Assembly (NCBI GenBank): GCA_019096065.1
Contig: JAGUCH010000001.1
Span: 16,678,001-16,742,000 of the forward strand
Direction of reading: 5' to 3'
Origin: Paracyclopina nana
Taxonomy: Eukaryota > Arthropoda > Copepoda > Cyclopoida > Cyclopettidae
DNA: 64,000 nt
Below are positions 24,801-36,181 of the stretch, piece by piece. How positions within the stretch are numbered: position 1 is the stretch's first letter; each line of letters starts with the position of its first letter. A program made the translations under genes and the position numbers. The notes under the pieces were generated by a model. It had not been told where the DNA came from. It was given only the letters and a program-made list of their open reading frames with translations, and made no database searches.

Positions 24801-27800
24801 ACAAAAAAGTTGTGCTGCCGTGGTGGAGAGCAGAAGTAGCAGTGAAAAGGCCAATCAAGGCCTAAAATGGCTTAGCCTGTGAATCCTCTGCAGCAGTTTC
24901 TTCAATGGGTCGACACTGATACATGTGAGGGATTGTGGGATAAAGTTGAGGTGCACCAAAGCAGCCTTTAGAAAACTGTCAGCATAAATAAAGGTCAGTC
25001 TTGCTTGCAGTTCTTCTGCAGAAGGCCAGCCTTTTTATCCCAACATACTGCTGCGCAAGCTACGAATCGTGATATCCCTGTCAAACCTCATGTGCAGTTC
25101 ATCTATCAATCAATTTTAAAAGTCATTTAAGGCCTTTTATTTTTAACGACTTTTTGATTTGTGTCGTTGGCCTTAATTTTAAGCCAAATGAGAAGCAATT
25201 TCAGTAATAATGAGACTCGATTGTTTTCTCACACTTTTCCTTTCAGTCTTCAAAACTGAAATTATAAATTCAAAAATATTTTAGCTTTACGCCAATATTT
25301 TCAAAAGCAGACGAGCTCCACTTTTTCAAGAGTTGACCACACACGCATAAACCACAAGAAGGACTTATGGGCATGAGAATTCAGCAAAAAAAAAAGAAAG
25401 CAGTTCCATTACACACACGGGCCTTTGCCACTGAAGCTGCAAATCTTAATTAAATTACAAGGGCTCATGCAGTCTAAATTAACCTTCCGAGATTGAGGCC
25501 ACATGTCTCCAGATGGTATGCCAAAAATGCCTCAAAATTAATGTGGATGCTGGAGAGTCAAGTTGGAGTAAATAGCAATTTTGAGTTTCAAAAGCAACTG
25601 GGAGACTTTGTAAGGGGCTTTTGAAAAGGTAAGAAGGCCAGGAGCACCAGCATACTGTGTAATATATCCTAAGCAAACTTGGCATGAGAAAAGGCCAAAA
25701 AGGCTTCAAAAAGGGAAACTGGGCCACAGAAATATTCAGATTTCCACTTGAAGCTCAAATACTTTTTTAAAGACCTTGGGACATTTTTAAGGGCAAATTG
25801 ACACTTTTAAGAAAGCATAGAGAATTAGCCAGTCGACTGTTTTATTGTCAACCATTAGGAAAAAGCTCTGCATGAAATAATTCCCCCTCCTGTGGTGAGA
25901 TGAATGAAATAAGGCCGGAAAAAGAAAGGCCACAACAGCTAGCTGCAGCCGAGCTTAAAAAATGGATGGCTCAGAGCACAGTGGGGGTAGACATGTCAAG
26001 CTGTTTAATCACAAGAAAATGTGTCCAGAATTTGTCCCACTGTGTTGTGTGTGTGTGTGGTGAAAGCTTGTCACATACATCCCTTCTAACTCTTGATATG
26101 TATATGCAAAACTGGAGAATGTCCCAAGGGACTGCTTTATTTCAAAGACACATCCAATATATTAGGGCCACTGAAAAATGGCCCAATTAAGGGGTAATCA
26201 TGCTGTGACTATTTCTACAAGATTGTGGGTAATTATTTTGAAAATGTGTTGCTTCACATCTTGGATATTGAAGTTGCAAATAAAACCACATTGGTGGAAG
26301 TATGGTGGCTTTCACCATTGCATAAAGCACTAAAGGTCAATGCAGCTAACTTTACAGTTTACTAGAGCTTACACCATGAAAATGAGATTCCATCCAGAAT
26401 GTGCAATCCATTAGGTTTTGAGGCATTGCTCTATAATTCAAGAAACTTGCATGTCAATGCAAATGCTGCTGCACAGCAACAACCTGAGCTGTAAAAAAGT
26501 GATGCGCTAAATGCTGACTGTACTTGCTGCAAAAGTGGAAACAAAAAGCAATCATTCGTTCCAGGAAATGCTTTCTCATTGCAGATAAAAAGAAGTCTGG
26601 GAAACTCAAGAGCTTCTTGAGTTTCTCTGGTTTCCACTACTACAGGGTACCCCATAAAAAATGAAATTCTTCAAATGAAATTCTTTTTTCTTATTAGAAG
26701 ATTTGAGCAAAAATATCATTGGTCTAAATTGTTTTCATTGATTTGGTATAAGTTATTTTTATGTGGAGCACCCTATTGAATAATATTGTATAGAATATCC
26801 TTGGCTGTTGCATCATAAAGTAAAAAATACAAATACTAACAGCCTCAGATGAGCAATGAGGGCATAAAAAATACAAGTAGAAAAAGGACTTGGATTTGAA
26901 TAGAAATGTACAAACTTTCCTACTTCAAGATTCATCCTGGAGGGAATTTAAGAGGAAAACTTTTTACTTTAGCATTTTGCCAAGTGAGCTTTGTGTTTCA
27001 CTTTATTCAGGTGCTCATTAGAGACATGACAAAGAAAAAAGGAAAAGCAAAAATACCGTTTTTGGCAAGTAAATAAATATTGAATGTGTCCCCTGAATGC
27101 TTTGCTAAGAGGATGATGAAGAGATCACGATGAGTGTGAAAAAAAGCACTTTGGCACGGCTAGTTGCACACTTCACTACTCAACAATGGTCTTGAACAGT
27201 ACAAAGGAGGGCTCTTACGAGTAATCCATCATTTGAAAAGCAAAAAGGAAATTGAAGCATTGCGGGGCCCCTTTTCAATAGGCTCCACATACAAGCAAAA
27301 AAGTTGGCCAAAGTATCATGTCAGGCTATCAACCAAAATGGCCAAAATGACTCGGTGAAAAATTAGAAAGCCATTCAAAATACAAATTGTTCATGTGCTC
27401 TAAAAAGGGGATAAAAATGACAAAATGAAACCTGCTACGGTGTGCGACCCAATTCAATTAAAAGAGTCATGAAAATTAAAAAATGTACATTGAAATGATG
27501 CTTGACTTGCCAGATGAACACCGGATTAGCTCATCATCCGCAAAACTGCATTGTGACATAGGATATTTTTCCTGGCTGCCAATTTGGCCCATGACTAAAA
27601 ATATAAACAAAAGGAGTCCCATGGGACTTCTACAGCTCATTTCCCAACTTTGCACCACTTTTTCTTCCTTTGCATCAGACAGAGTAGATTTGTTGCTGTT
27701 GTTCTTTGGAGGAAAGCTTTGATTTTTCGTGGTTTGAAGGAGCAAAAACTTCTCCATTTCAAGTGTTCATATTTGCTCAAGAAACAATATAGGGCTCCCA

Positions 27801-30800
27801 ATTGATTTCCCAGGGGCTTAAGCATCCCTGAATCCTTTAAATCCCAGGAAATCATTGAGATTATCTGCAAATAAGCATGACAAGGCTGAATTAAGCCACT
27901 TTTCAACATAATTTTGTACTTTGCATACTGTAGCAGGTTTGAAACGTTAAACGCGGTCTCAGCCAATTTTCCGCTTGGGTGGATCAAACTGACCAACAAC
28001 TTCAGTAAAAAAGCATCTTTTTTTCCAGGTTTCCTGGATGAAACAGGGCGAAGGAACAATTGATCTGCTCACAGTTGGTGACACAACTTACACAGGAGAC
28101 GATCGCATCAACGTTTCCTACCAGTAAGCTCATTTTAAAATTAGAAAGCCCTCTGTAAATGACGGGTATGCTTTCACAATTGTTTGCAAATGTGCAAATA
28201 ATTTTTAGCATTAGGTAGCAATCTAAGATTTTCACCTTTTGTTGGATTGCTTGCCATCTTTGGTGCTTTCACTCATGCGACAAAGTTAATTTATTCAGTG
28301 AAAGCAATCAACGCAATGATTAATAAAGATGTGGACAAGAGAAAGCTTTTTTCCATTGGATCTATGCAATAAGGGTCACTTCAGATGAGCCAGAACGGAA
28401 ATTGGAGGCTGACTTATTATTACCATAACTATTACAGATATCCAAACAATTGGAGGCTGAACATCAGCAATGTGGGCAAGGCAGATGGAGGCCTCTACAT
28501 GTGCCAAATATCCTCATTTCCACCCAAGGCTCTTGTGACAATTCTCAATGTCAAAGGTACCGCTAGTATATACGCATAAATAAGAAATGTGAAAGCAGCG
28601 GGCCAAATTGAGCTCGATTCTAATCTACGCTGAGTCACTATGAGCAAGTTTCGAGCCCGGTTCCAACAATGAAAATAAGCATAGTAAGGAGGAAACCTTA
28701 CTTATCTCAAAAGCATAGTAAGGTCCGTGCTAGCTCTCTCTCTTTCAGCTGAACCATGCTAAACTCATTAATCGCACTTACGCTATGCTAATTACTCAGT
28801 AGGCCGTTCTCACATTGCTTGAAAAGCTAAGCTAATGTATAAATAGCTAAGCAAACGCTCAACATTTCAAGCAAAGCAGCTGCACCTTTGAAATGTTGAG
28901 CGGAATGACTGGTTTTCCTTGCCTAATTTCGCTCAACATTCGCAAAAAACAGCTTCACAGTGGATCAAAAAGCCGATTTGACGCGCAAGAGAAATTCCGC
29001 CAAAACACAGATTTCCGATTTTAGCAGTAATTTTCAGCTTTTAATTTGTTTGACTTCTAGGCTACCAAAAGAGCCCAAATTAGTGTCAATTGACAGATAA
29101 GAATTCAAATTAGGCTCAGAAACAATAAATTTTGGGCTATAAATGGCTTGGGTAATTTTGATAGAACAGCAATTTTGCACAAATTGAGCAAAAATTGAGG
29201 CTTCCATAACTTTTGATTCCAAACGACTCCAATTGAGTGACACAGTCAGGGAAGTCAAACTAATAGCATAAAATGATTATCCACCAGAATTGGCTGCGGT
29301 CACCTGCTCTCCCGGGTGCTAAGATGCAATATTTTTAGCTTACGGCCATTAAGAAAGGGATGCTACGTTGATTTCGCGACTTTTTTCCGTGCGCGTGAAA
29401 TCGTCAAATAAACCCACTGTGAGCTTGGTTTAAATGTTGAGCGTTTGCTTAGCTTTTTTTACCTTAGCTTTGCTAATTCTGGCAATATGAGAACGACCTA
29501 GAGTGTAACATGTAGATAATTTTATTCAATGGGATTTTCAGCTTAGCATTGACATTATTGCAAAATTATTACAAAATTGCTCGCCATTTAATCACTCATA
29601 TCTAAAAAAGAGCATAACATTTGGCTATTTATGACCCAAAAAAATCCGAAATCATTGATTAAGACTAATCATTATCCTTTTTGCTGAAGTGAAGTAAAAA
29701 ATGGCCTCAGGTGCATTTCGATTCATTAATCAACTCACATTGTTGTGCAACTTTTTTGGATGGTCTAGACCAATAAATCGTTATACTATATGGGTGTGTA
29801 TCTCGGGCCTTATTTTATCCAAGATGATGATGAGCCTTACAATTTTCAGATGCCCTCGTGGAGATTGTAGACAGTGAGGGCAAGGCCATGGAAACTCAAT
29901 ATTACAATCCTGGCTCAGAAATAGAACTCACATGCATCATTCGCAACCGGTCACACTGGGCGACAAAAACCATCTGGCTCAAAGATGACCAACTTTTGGA
30001 CCTTTTCCATAGGCCAACAGTCAGGTAAAGCCATATGCAGCCACAGTGGGATATTTTGACTTTCAGGCGCGCATCTAAACTTTGGCCGCCATTTTTATTA
30101 GTAATTCTTACTTAGGAAAAACAAAATGACGATTGCTGATGTGATGCGAGCCAATATTAAGGAATTATTATCCACTGTGCAGAACTTTGGGGATTTACCC
30201 CCCTTCGTTTTGCCGAAGGGAAAAAATACCAACTGCAACTGCCTGTTATATTGATGGTGGAAACATTCCTTTCCTGTATCTGCACTAAAAAAGCCAAAAT
30301 GGGAAAACTGGGGTGGATCATTGATAGAAAATGGCACAGACTAAAAAAAGCTGGATTGAGAGATGTTTAAAAAAAGTCGATTCGTTTCAGATTTACTGCA
30401 AATCTGAATTTCACAAAAAATTACAGTGTTCGATAAGCTTGCTTTAAAAGAGCAAAATTCAGCAAAATCTAGGAAAAAATAAAAATGTATGTGGATGAAA
30501 CAGGTTTCTCAGTAGCACAAAGCAGCTGTGTGTTAGTAGTTCAGTATGCAAATAAAAAAGGAAATAATTTGATTACTCGCCAGCTTGTATTTACGTAGCT
30601 GCAGGCAAATCAACATTTGCGCAAATGTTCCACCAAAAACGTGTTTGCACATCTCCAGTATTTTTTGGTACATAGCAGAAAAATGAAAAAAGAGCCACAT
30701 CAGTCAAGATAACTTTCTCGCAGTCGACTTGATCGACTGTAGATCGAATGACGAATGCCTAAAGTTTGCGCCTGTCATTTTCGCGCGAAATATTGAATAA

Positions 30801-32240
30801 AGGAACTAAAATAAGGCAGCCTTTTAAAAAAGGGGGGAAATTGAGGTAGTGAACCAAAATGACTTTGTCCTTGATAGGACAACTTTGAAGCAGTGATAAG
30901 AGCACCTGAGGGAAGCCCTTTTTTCGTGGAAAAAAAGAACACATTTTTTTCGCGAAAAAAAAAGAATACATTTTTTGCCATTTTGTGGAGAAGCGAGGAG
31001 GGGAGCTCATGTTTAATTGGCAATAGCATATACAGTTGAGGGGCGTGGATTTGCATCTATCCAATTAGGGGAAGGATTTGGCAAATCAATCTCATTTTCC
31101 CTTTTGCATCCAAAATGTCGTGTACACATAAAACCGCACCACGCAACACCAAGACGCAAATTGACACTCACAAATGGTAAATGGGATTTCACTGCACCAA
31201 AATCCACTACGGTGTAACTCCTGCCAAAATTCCGTAGAAGCTAAACCACATAAAAACGAGGCTCTGAACTCTTGAAAATCTTGGCCTTTTTTAGGTATTT
31301 CACAGAGCATGAACTATTTCAAAAGTGGCCTTACAATTCAGCAAGCCATAGATATATGATTATCTAAAATAGGAAATAAGAAAAGACCAAAGATCCCCTT
31401 TTTCGAAATATGCCTCTTTTTGAAAAAATTACGAGTTTTAGGTTGGAAAAAAGAGTAAAAATGACATTAGCTCCTGTCGTGCTTTTTGTTCGCGTGGTTG
31501 ACACCAATTACTGCTCTTTTATTAACTCGAGAGAGCAACAAAATTGAAAAAGTTGTACTTGACACACGGGTACACACTGCACATCTAGAGAACAGAAAGA
31601 CAATGTTTCGTTTGCTTTTCATCAGATTTTTCGCTGCCAGATACTTTATAATAGCAACTTTCTTGCAAAACAACCATAGAGGGAAAATGGCATTGAAACA
31701 GCTTTTATTTGCAGCATTGGAACGCAAGTCGAGGCTGAGCATGTTTTGAACCGATTGTGGATTGGACAAGCGCAAAAGTCCGATAGTGGAAATTATTCAT
31801 GCACAATCCCCGATCACAATGCGAAAAATTTCCCCAGAGCAAGAGTTCGTGTTCACGTCATGGACGGTAAGTGCAAAATCATAGATTAGCCTACATTTTT
31901 TATGCAGAAAAAATGTTACACTTTGATGCACAAAAAAGTCCCATTTTGGTTTTGAACACCAAATATGAATTTCAGAATTACAAAATTACTTAATAAGTAT
32001 GCCAAAAACATGAACAGCTTTTTTGTAAAGGAAATTGTAGCCGGTTTTAATGGGAAATTAAGCCAAAGATTTTAAGGATATTATTCAAAAGTCGGCACAT
32101 GAAGATGATTCTGGCTAATTTCTGTATTTTTAGGCGACTTTCACGCGGCCGTATACGGCGAGGCCAACCATCCAAGAAGCTCTCAAGCCATGTTAACATT
32201 CAGCTTTGGTGTTCTAGTTTCATTGTTTCATCATTATTAA
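18896..32240 (+). CDS. dpr-like two-immunoglobulin cell-surface protein
   Basis: Seven coding exons with matching phases: 18896-18938, 23197-23402, 28029-28123, 28438-28556, 29850-30024, 31715-31866, 32134-32240 (298 residues). The signal peptide is MKSTVQLWTVLILTVIS. Ig domain 1 has Cys74, Trp86 and Cys137 in DGGLYMC; Ig domain 2 has Cys183, Trp197 and Cys242 in DSGNYSC. Between them is the LLTVGDTTYTGDDRI segment, close to the LTVG..T...D.R hallmark of the Drosophila dpr family; two Ig domains fit dpr rather than the three-Ig DIP partners. The short hydrophobic C-terminus (LTFSFGVLVSLFHHY) suggests GPI anchoring. dpr proteins bind DIPs in synaptic partner matching; a neuronal recognition role is inferred. 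Exon 1 is preceded by an acceptor, so a 5' UTR exon lies upstream. Introns are long (up to 4.6 kb) and hold MITEs. Confidence 0.9.
21160..21796. mobile_element. TA-flanked MITE-like element in intron 1 of the dpr-like gene
   Basis: The ends share GTGCACAGTGGG / CCCACTGTGCAG as inverted repeats, with further weaker matches inward (GGGCC/GGTCC, TCTCCATTT/CCTCCATTT). TA lies outside each end (21158-21159, 21797-21798). The interior is AT-rich and non-coding. Confidence 0.5.
22253..22643 (+). mobile_element. MITE copy A (GGGCGATCC termini), intron 1 of the dpr-like gene
   Basis: The element begins AAGGGCGATCCTGTATTC and ends ATATGGGAGCGCCCTT, so its ends are inverted repeats of about 15 bp. The interior carries many degenerate GTTCAGTT / AAGTTAGC units. 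A second copy in the opposite orientation lies at 23888-24183. No open frame is visible. Confidence 0.8.
23888..24183 (-). mobile_element. MITE copy B, inverted relative to copy A, intron 2 of the dpr-like gene
   Basis: On the minus strand this reads GGGCGATCCCATATTCG at its start and follows copy A (22253-22643) through shared blocks such as AGTTACCTTGCTAAAACAGC and CAGTTGACCGCTGAG. It is about 95 bp shorter than copy A. With copy A it brackets exon 2 (23197-23402). Confidence 0.8.
28802..29498. mobile_element. TA-flanked palindromic element in intron 4 of the dpr-like gene
   Basis: The left end GGCCGTTCTCACATTGC and the right end GGCAATATGAGAACGACC are inverted repeats. Inward blocks GCTAAGCAAACGCTCAACAT and its reverse complement (28853-28872; about 29433-29452) extend the arms to about 70 bp. 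TA flanks both ends (28800-28801, 29499-29500). A smaller palindrome (about 28859-28902, CGCTCAACATTTCA and complement) lies near the left arm. No coding frame is seen. Confidence 0.75.
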
Positions 32241-32274
32241 AAGAAACCTAAGATGACAAATAAAGAGTTTTCCA

Positions 32275-32280
32275 AATAAA
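32275..32280 (+). terminator. Polyadenylation signal of the dpr-like gene
   Basis: AATAAA lies 35 nt after the stop codon; another AATAAA occurs at 32259-32264. Either could end the dpr-like transcript. Confidence 0.55.
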
Positions 32281-32541
32281 ATGGTCTTAATTTCATCTCG
32301 CCGGAAATTGAAATCGTGAGAATATTCACTAAAAGGAGTCCGAAAAGTTTGTGCAATAGTTTGAAAGAAAGTTAAGACTTCACGCATCAAGGATTTCGGA
32401 ACTTTTCTACCAAGCGGAACTTTCTCACGAGAACTCACGCAACCTTTGCTGCACTCCATGGCAACACCAAAATAATGAAGCTAAAATCAAATCTTTCTAA
32501 TGGAGCAAAATATAGTAAATCAACTTTTGCAATTATAATGT

Positions 32542-32548
32542 TATAAAA
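32542..32548 (+). promoter_or_regulatory. TATA box candidate for the small gene at 32.7 kb
   Basis: TATAAAA lies about 190 nt upstream of the favoured ATG (32735). Initiation about 30 nt downstream would leave out the first in-frame ATG at 32564, which supports use of the ATG at 32735. Confidence 0.4.
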
Positions 32549-32734
32549 TAAATATGCTACAAAATGTCTTTTTCCGCGTGTTTCTGCTTTTTTGTGGGCG
32601 GGGGCAGCCAATCATATTCCACATCCTCGTCCAAAAATTTTGAGACGCCAATTTTTCCGGAAAATACGAGCATCATTCCATACAAAAAGAGCCACGCCAG
32701 TGAAAATGTTCCCATTTCCAAATTGGTCATCACC

Positions 32735-33166
32735 ATGGAAAGTTCTATTGAGTTGAGTCAAATTGAGGTTCACCCCGAATCTCCAAAGGCCTCAAGAATT
32801 GGTCGTTTCACGATTGAGCCAGTCCGGTCTGAGGATCAGATAGGGAAATTTCCCTACACAATTTTCGACCCTAGCTATTACGCCCGTGAAATGGCGAAAG
32901 CTGGAGAAGAAGATCCGGAAGCCATCGAAGAGCAAGTGGAAAATTCGTTTTTGGACCACCAAAAAAGGAGGAGAGAGAAGAGGCCAAAGCGGACATTCCG
33001 GCGGAAATTATTCGCATTTTTCGGCCAATGTCTAAGCTTACCAAAGAGCTGGCGAAATTCAAGACGACGAAGGAAGTGCAGCAACCATTGCTGCTCTCAC
33101 CATGAAAGCCACAAAAACTGCTACGTTTTCAATGGAAGTGCTTCTGTACAGATTTTCAATTTCTAA
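32735..33166 (+). CDS. Small intronless gene with RFTI motif and apparent frame switch
   Basis: The start ATG at 32735 sits in a perfect context (CACC ATG G); the same frame also opens at 32564. The first ~67 residues are acidic and look genuine, including SRIGRFTIEPV, which fits the R-F-x-V/I docking motif of SPAK/OSR1 kinases, though such short motifs occur by chance. From about 32935 the frame turns Arg-, Ser- and Cys-rich and ends at 33166 (143 residues). In the shifted frame the same DNA instead reads as a normal-looking helical segment containing ADIPAEIIRIF and ending QPLLLSP, stop at 33105. AATAAA at 33165-33170 suits either end. A one-base lesion, an assembly error or true overlapping frames are possible. 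The family is not recognised; with no intron, a retrogene is possible. Confidence 0.4.
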   Translation: MESSIELSQIEVHPESPKASRIGRFTIEPVRSEDQIGKFPYTIFDPSYYAREMAKAGEEDPEAIEEQVENSFLDHQKRRREKRPKRTFRRKLFAFFGQCLSLPKSWRNSRRRRKCSNHCCSHHESHKNCYVFNGSASVQIFNF

Positions 33167-33170
33167 TAAA
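33165..33170 (+). terminator. Polyadenylation signal of the small gene
   Basis: AATAAA overlaps the stop of the long frame and lies 60 nt after the stop of the alternative frame. Confidence 0.5.
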
Positions 33171-36100
33171 ACGAGCTGCTGCTTCATAAAAATGAAACAT
33201 AATCTTGATTTTTTTTTCGGTTTTGGAGAGGCTTTTTAAGGCTCAATAGCCATTTTGAATTTTAAAAAAAGCGAATAGGACAATAGCCGGTTACATTAGC
33301 AATTTTGCAAAAGAAAGCTGGCATCGGTGCAAAAACTCAGATGTTGAAAAGATCTGCAACGCTTGGTTTGGTTTCGTATGTTTTTTGCCACTACTTCTGC
33401 AATCAGTGAAAATACACATAATGACAAGTTCACTAATGCAACCTAACAAAAAATAAAGAAATTATGAAGTTAACTCCTTTGGAGCTAAATTTCCTTTTTA
33501 AGTAATCGATTGAAATAAGGCAAAAAGCTGTATCACTTTTCACTTTTTGAATTATTTCAGCAAAACTCATTTATATAGAAAAAGAGAAAATAATCGAGTA
33601 AATTCAAAGTAAAGCATGAAGGAATGGTAGATGACAGCCACAAACTAGTTTAGTAGTGAGAGGCCTAGATAAAAAAATCTGCGTTGCTGCCTGGCACGAA
33701 AGCAATCCATCAAATGCACTGAAGTTTTTATCTCCTCTGGGTGGAAGAAAAAAATTCTTGCTTCCAGAAGAGAATACTACAAGCAAAAGACATGAGAAGA
33801 GTTTTATACAGAATAAACGATGCTTCTTCTTTATTCAGAGCAAGAAACGGGAATTTTCCACAAAACGAGGTGCTCAACTTTAAGTGCTGGAGGTGACGCT
33901 ACTTTGTTTCAATGGCTATAGGGTATTGGAGGTTAAGATTATCTCAATAGATGGCGCTTTTCTCGTCAATTTAATGGGTTTGTCACCCCAATTTTGATTG
34001 AATATCATCTTATAAATTCCCAAAAATGTAACACTACAATAGGACTATATTGACATTTTTGTCGGCTTCGTGATGGTTCTAAGTCACTATGCTACTTTTG
34101 AATGCTAAAATTTGATTGATTTAATCTGCACAATAGCCTTAAAAACGATAGCTCAGTTATAGGTCAAACCTTGCGGTCAATCACGCGCGCATGAATTTCC
34201 TTGTAGCTAGACAAACATTTGAAGGATAACCATATATTTTGAACGACTTTTAGAATGAATTTTTCCAAAAAGTACATGATGTCAAACTTGACTTGAAACA
34301 AAAAAGATGCTGCTTTTTTGAGTCCATTTTTGGAAGACTTTTCTAACATAAAATTGATTTGAAAGACATTCGGTTTAATAATGGGTTAATTTTTAACATC
34401 AGAGTAACTTTTTTATGCCATTTTTCTAAAGATTATTTGATAGATTTTGCCTATTAAAAGCAGCCATGTTTGAAATAGTTAAGCGTACTGAGCCAAAACT
34501 GAGGGCTAGAGGGCGCTGCAGTGAATTTAGTAACTCAACGACTCAGGCTTATTTTCACGAGGTTTTTGTAAGCTTAACGTGAAAGCCCGTTTTGCAGTTA
34601 CGAGGCATGGAATGAGGGGGAAAAGCCATTATTTCTCAGTTGAGGGCAACTCTGAGTAGTCATCATCAAGATACCGAAATTGGCCCCAAATCATTTATTA
34701 CAAGAATGCACAACGATGCATTTGCTGTTGTTACACTAGAAATTCCATTAGGAAAGCCAGCAACTTTGAGATACACGCATCGATTACAGCCAAAATACAT
34801 CAGAGGTTCTATCTAACTTCGCCGCTATCATCATTACTGACAGCATCGCACAGTGGTGCATTGCTACTGCTTAAAAATTGATGCCATTTGTCAAAGTCTG
34901 TGAAGAGTCCTTAACGAGATTATGCCCATTTGTTAAAGCTGTCAGCAAGAATACATGGCTAAAAGCTGCTTCCTTTCCCCTTCTTATAAAGTTCAAAGCA
35001 ATATATTTTTTTAGTTTAATGCTACACATTTTTAGCCTTTATCAACATAACCAATGCATTCAATTATTAGGCCTTAAAATCTTGATTTCTACGTTCATAA
35101 ATATTTCATATAATATTTCACAAAAAATGGTTAAAATTCGTGCGCTGAAAGGAGAAACTATCTTACTATATAAAGAATTCCCATCATTTTAGTGAGCCTT
35201 TGTTATGAAGATGATGGGAACTTTCGCTCATCTTTCTCAATTTCCCGCTGAGAAGATACACAACAAAAAAAGAAATGGGTGGTGAAGATATCACATGAAA
35301 ACAAAAGAAAAGCAATGATAAGCGGAGCAAAAAGAAAAGCAATTTCCCATGAGGGAAATTTAACCCTCTATAGACTCAGGTGTCCACGCTTTGATTTCTC
35401 TCTCAAGGGACTTTGAAAATAAAGCAAGAAATTGAGCAAAATAACTCACTTCGCAGTTGTGAAAGCTTCAACCTTTTACTCTAAAGAGCCTGCTTAATAT
35501 CAAATTTCCCTTGGGACTTGATGGCCAATTTGGCAAATTGCTGAAAACAGCAGACAGGTTGAAACTCAGCCGAGCGTGGCATTCACGAGCAAAATGGTTT
35601 TTTTAACCTAAAGAGTATTTTAAGCTAAGAAACTAAAAGCTTCTTGGATTATAATGTGTTCAAGTTGCAGCCACAATTTGCAATTCAGTCAATAACAACT
35701 AGACCAAAGAATGCTAGCTATTCCGGTTTTCAAATACTTTTGCAAGGCTCTTTAAGAATAATTTTGCCTTGCTTTCAAATCTCTAAAATTTGCCAAAACG
35801 TAATGCAAGCATTGCTTTCCCTGAATGTTCAGCTTTATTATATTTTCTATAATTTCAGGGAGTGATAATTAAAAAAAATCTTAATTGCCACTGGCTTAAA
35901 ATTGAGTGTACTAGAAAAAACGCTTTATAAGGAGAATATATCGGCTAGTCAGGCACTTGGGAGGGCAATTTGGTCTAAAGTGAAAGCTGCTCGAGATTCT
36001 CTGAGAATTGTAGTAGCGTACATAGGCAGAAGCGCCCGATTCCTCTTGCTGCTGTAACCAAACAACAAGTCTGCAGTTTATCAACGGAGGCCACAAGGTC

Positions 36101-36181
36101 AACAACAACAACAGCAGTGCTTTTCGAAACGAGTTTATTTGCTACTAAGAACATGAGTCACTTACAACTGTTCAATTTGAA
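33171..36181. other. Intergenic between the small gene and the M13 peptidase
   Basis: No exon-like frames, RNA genes or clear inverted repeats were found. It holds two sites resembling CTCF motifs: AGATGGCGC (33949-33957) and AGAGGGCGCTGCAG (34508-34521). The peptidase promoter must lie toward the right end; no TATA box was recognised there. Confidence 0.45.

Noticed and set aside
28385-28579. Continuous frame starting upstream of dpr-like exon 4
   Set aside because: The acceptor before 28385 puts a stop in the mature frame; only the acceptor before 28438 keeps the Ig fold.
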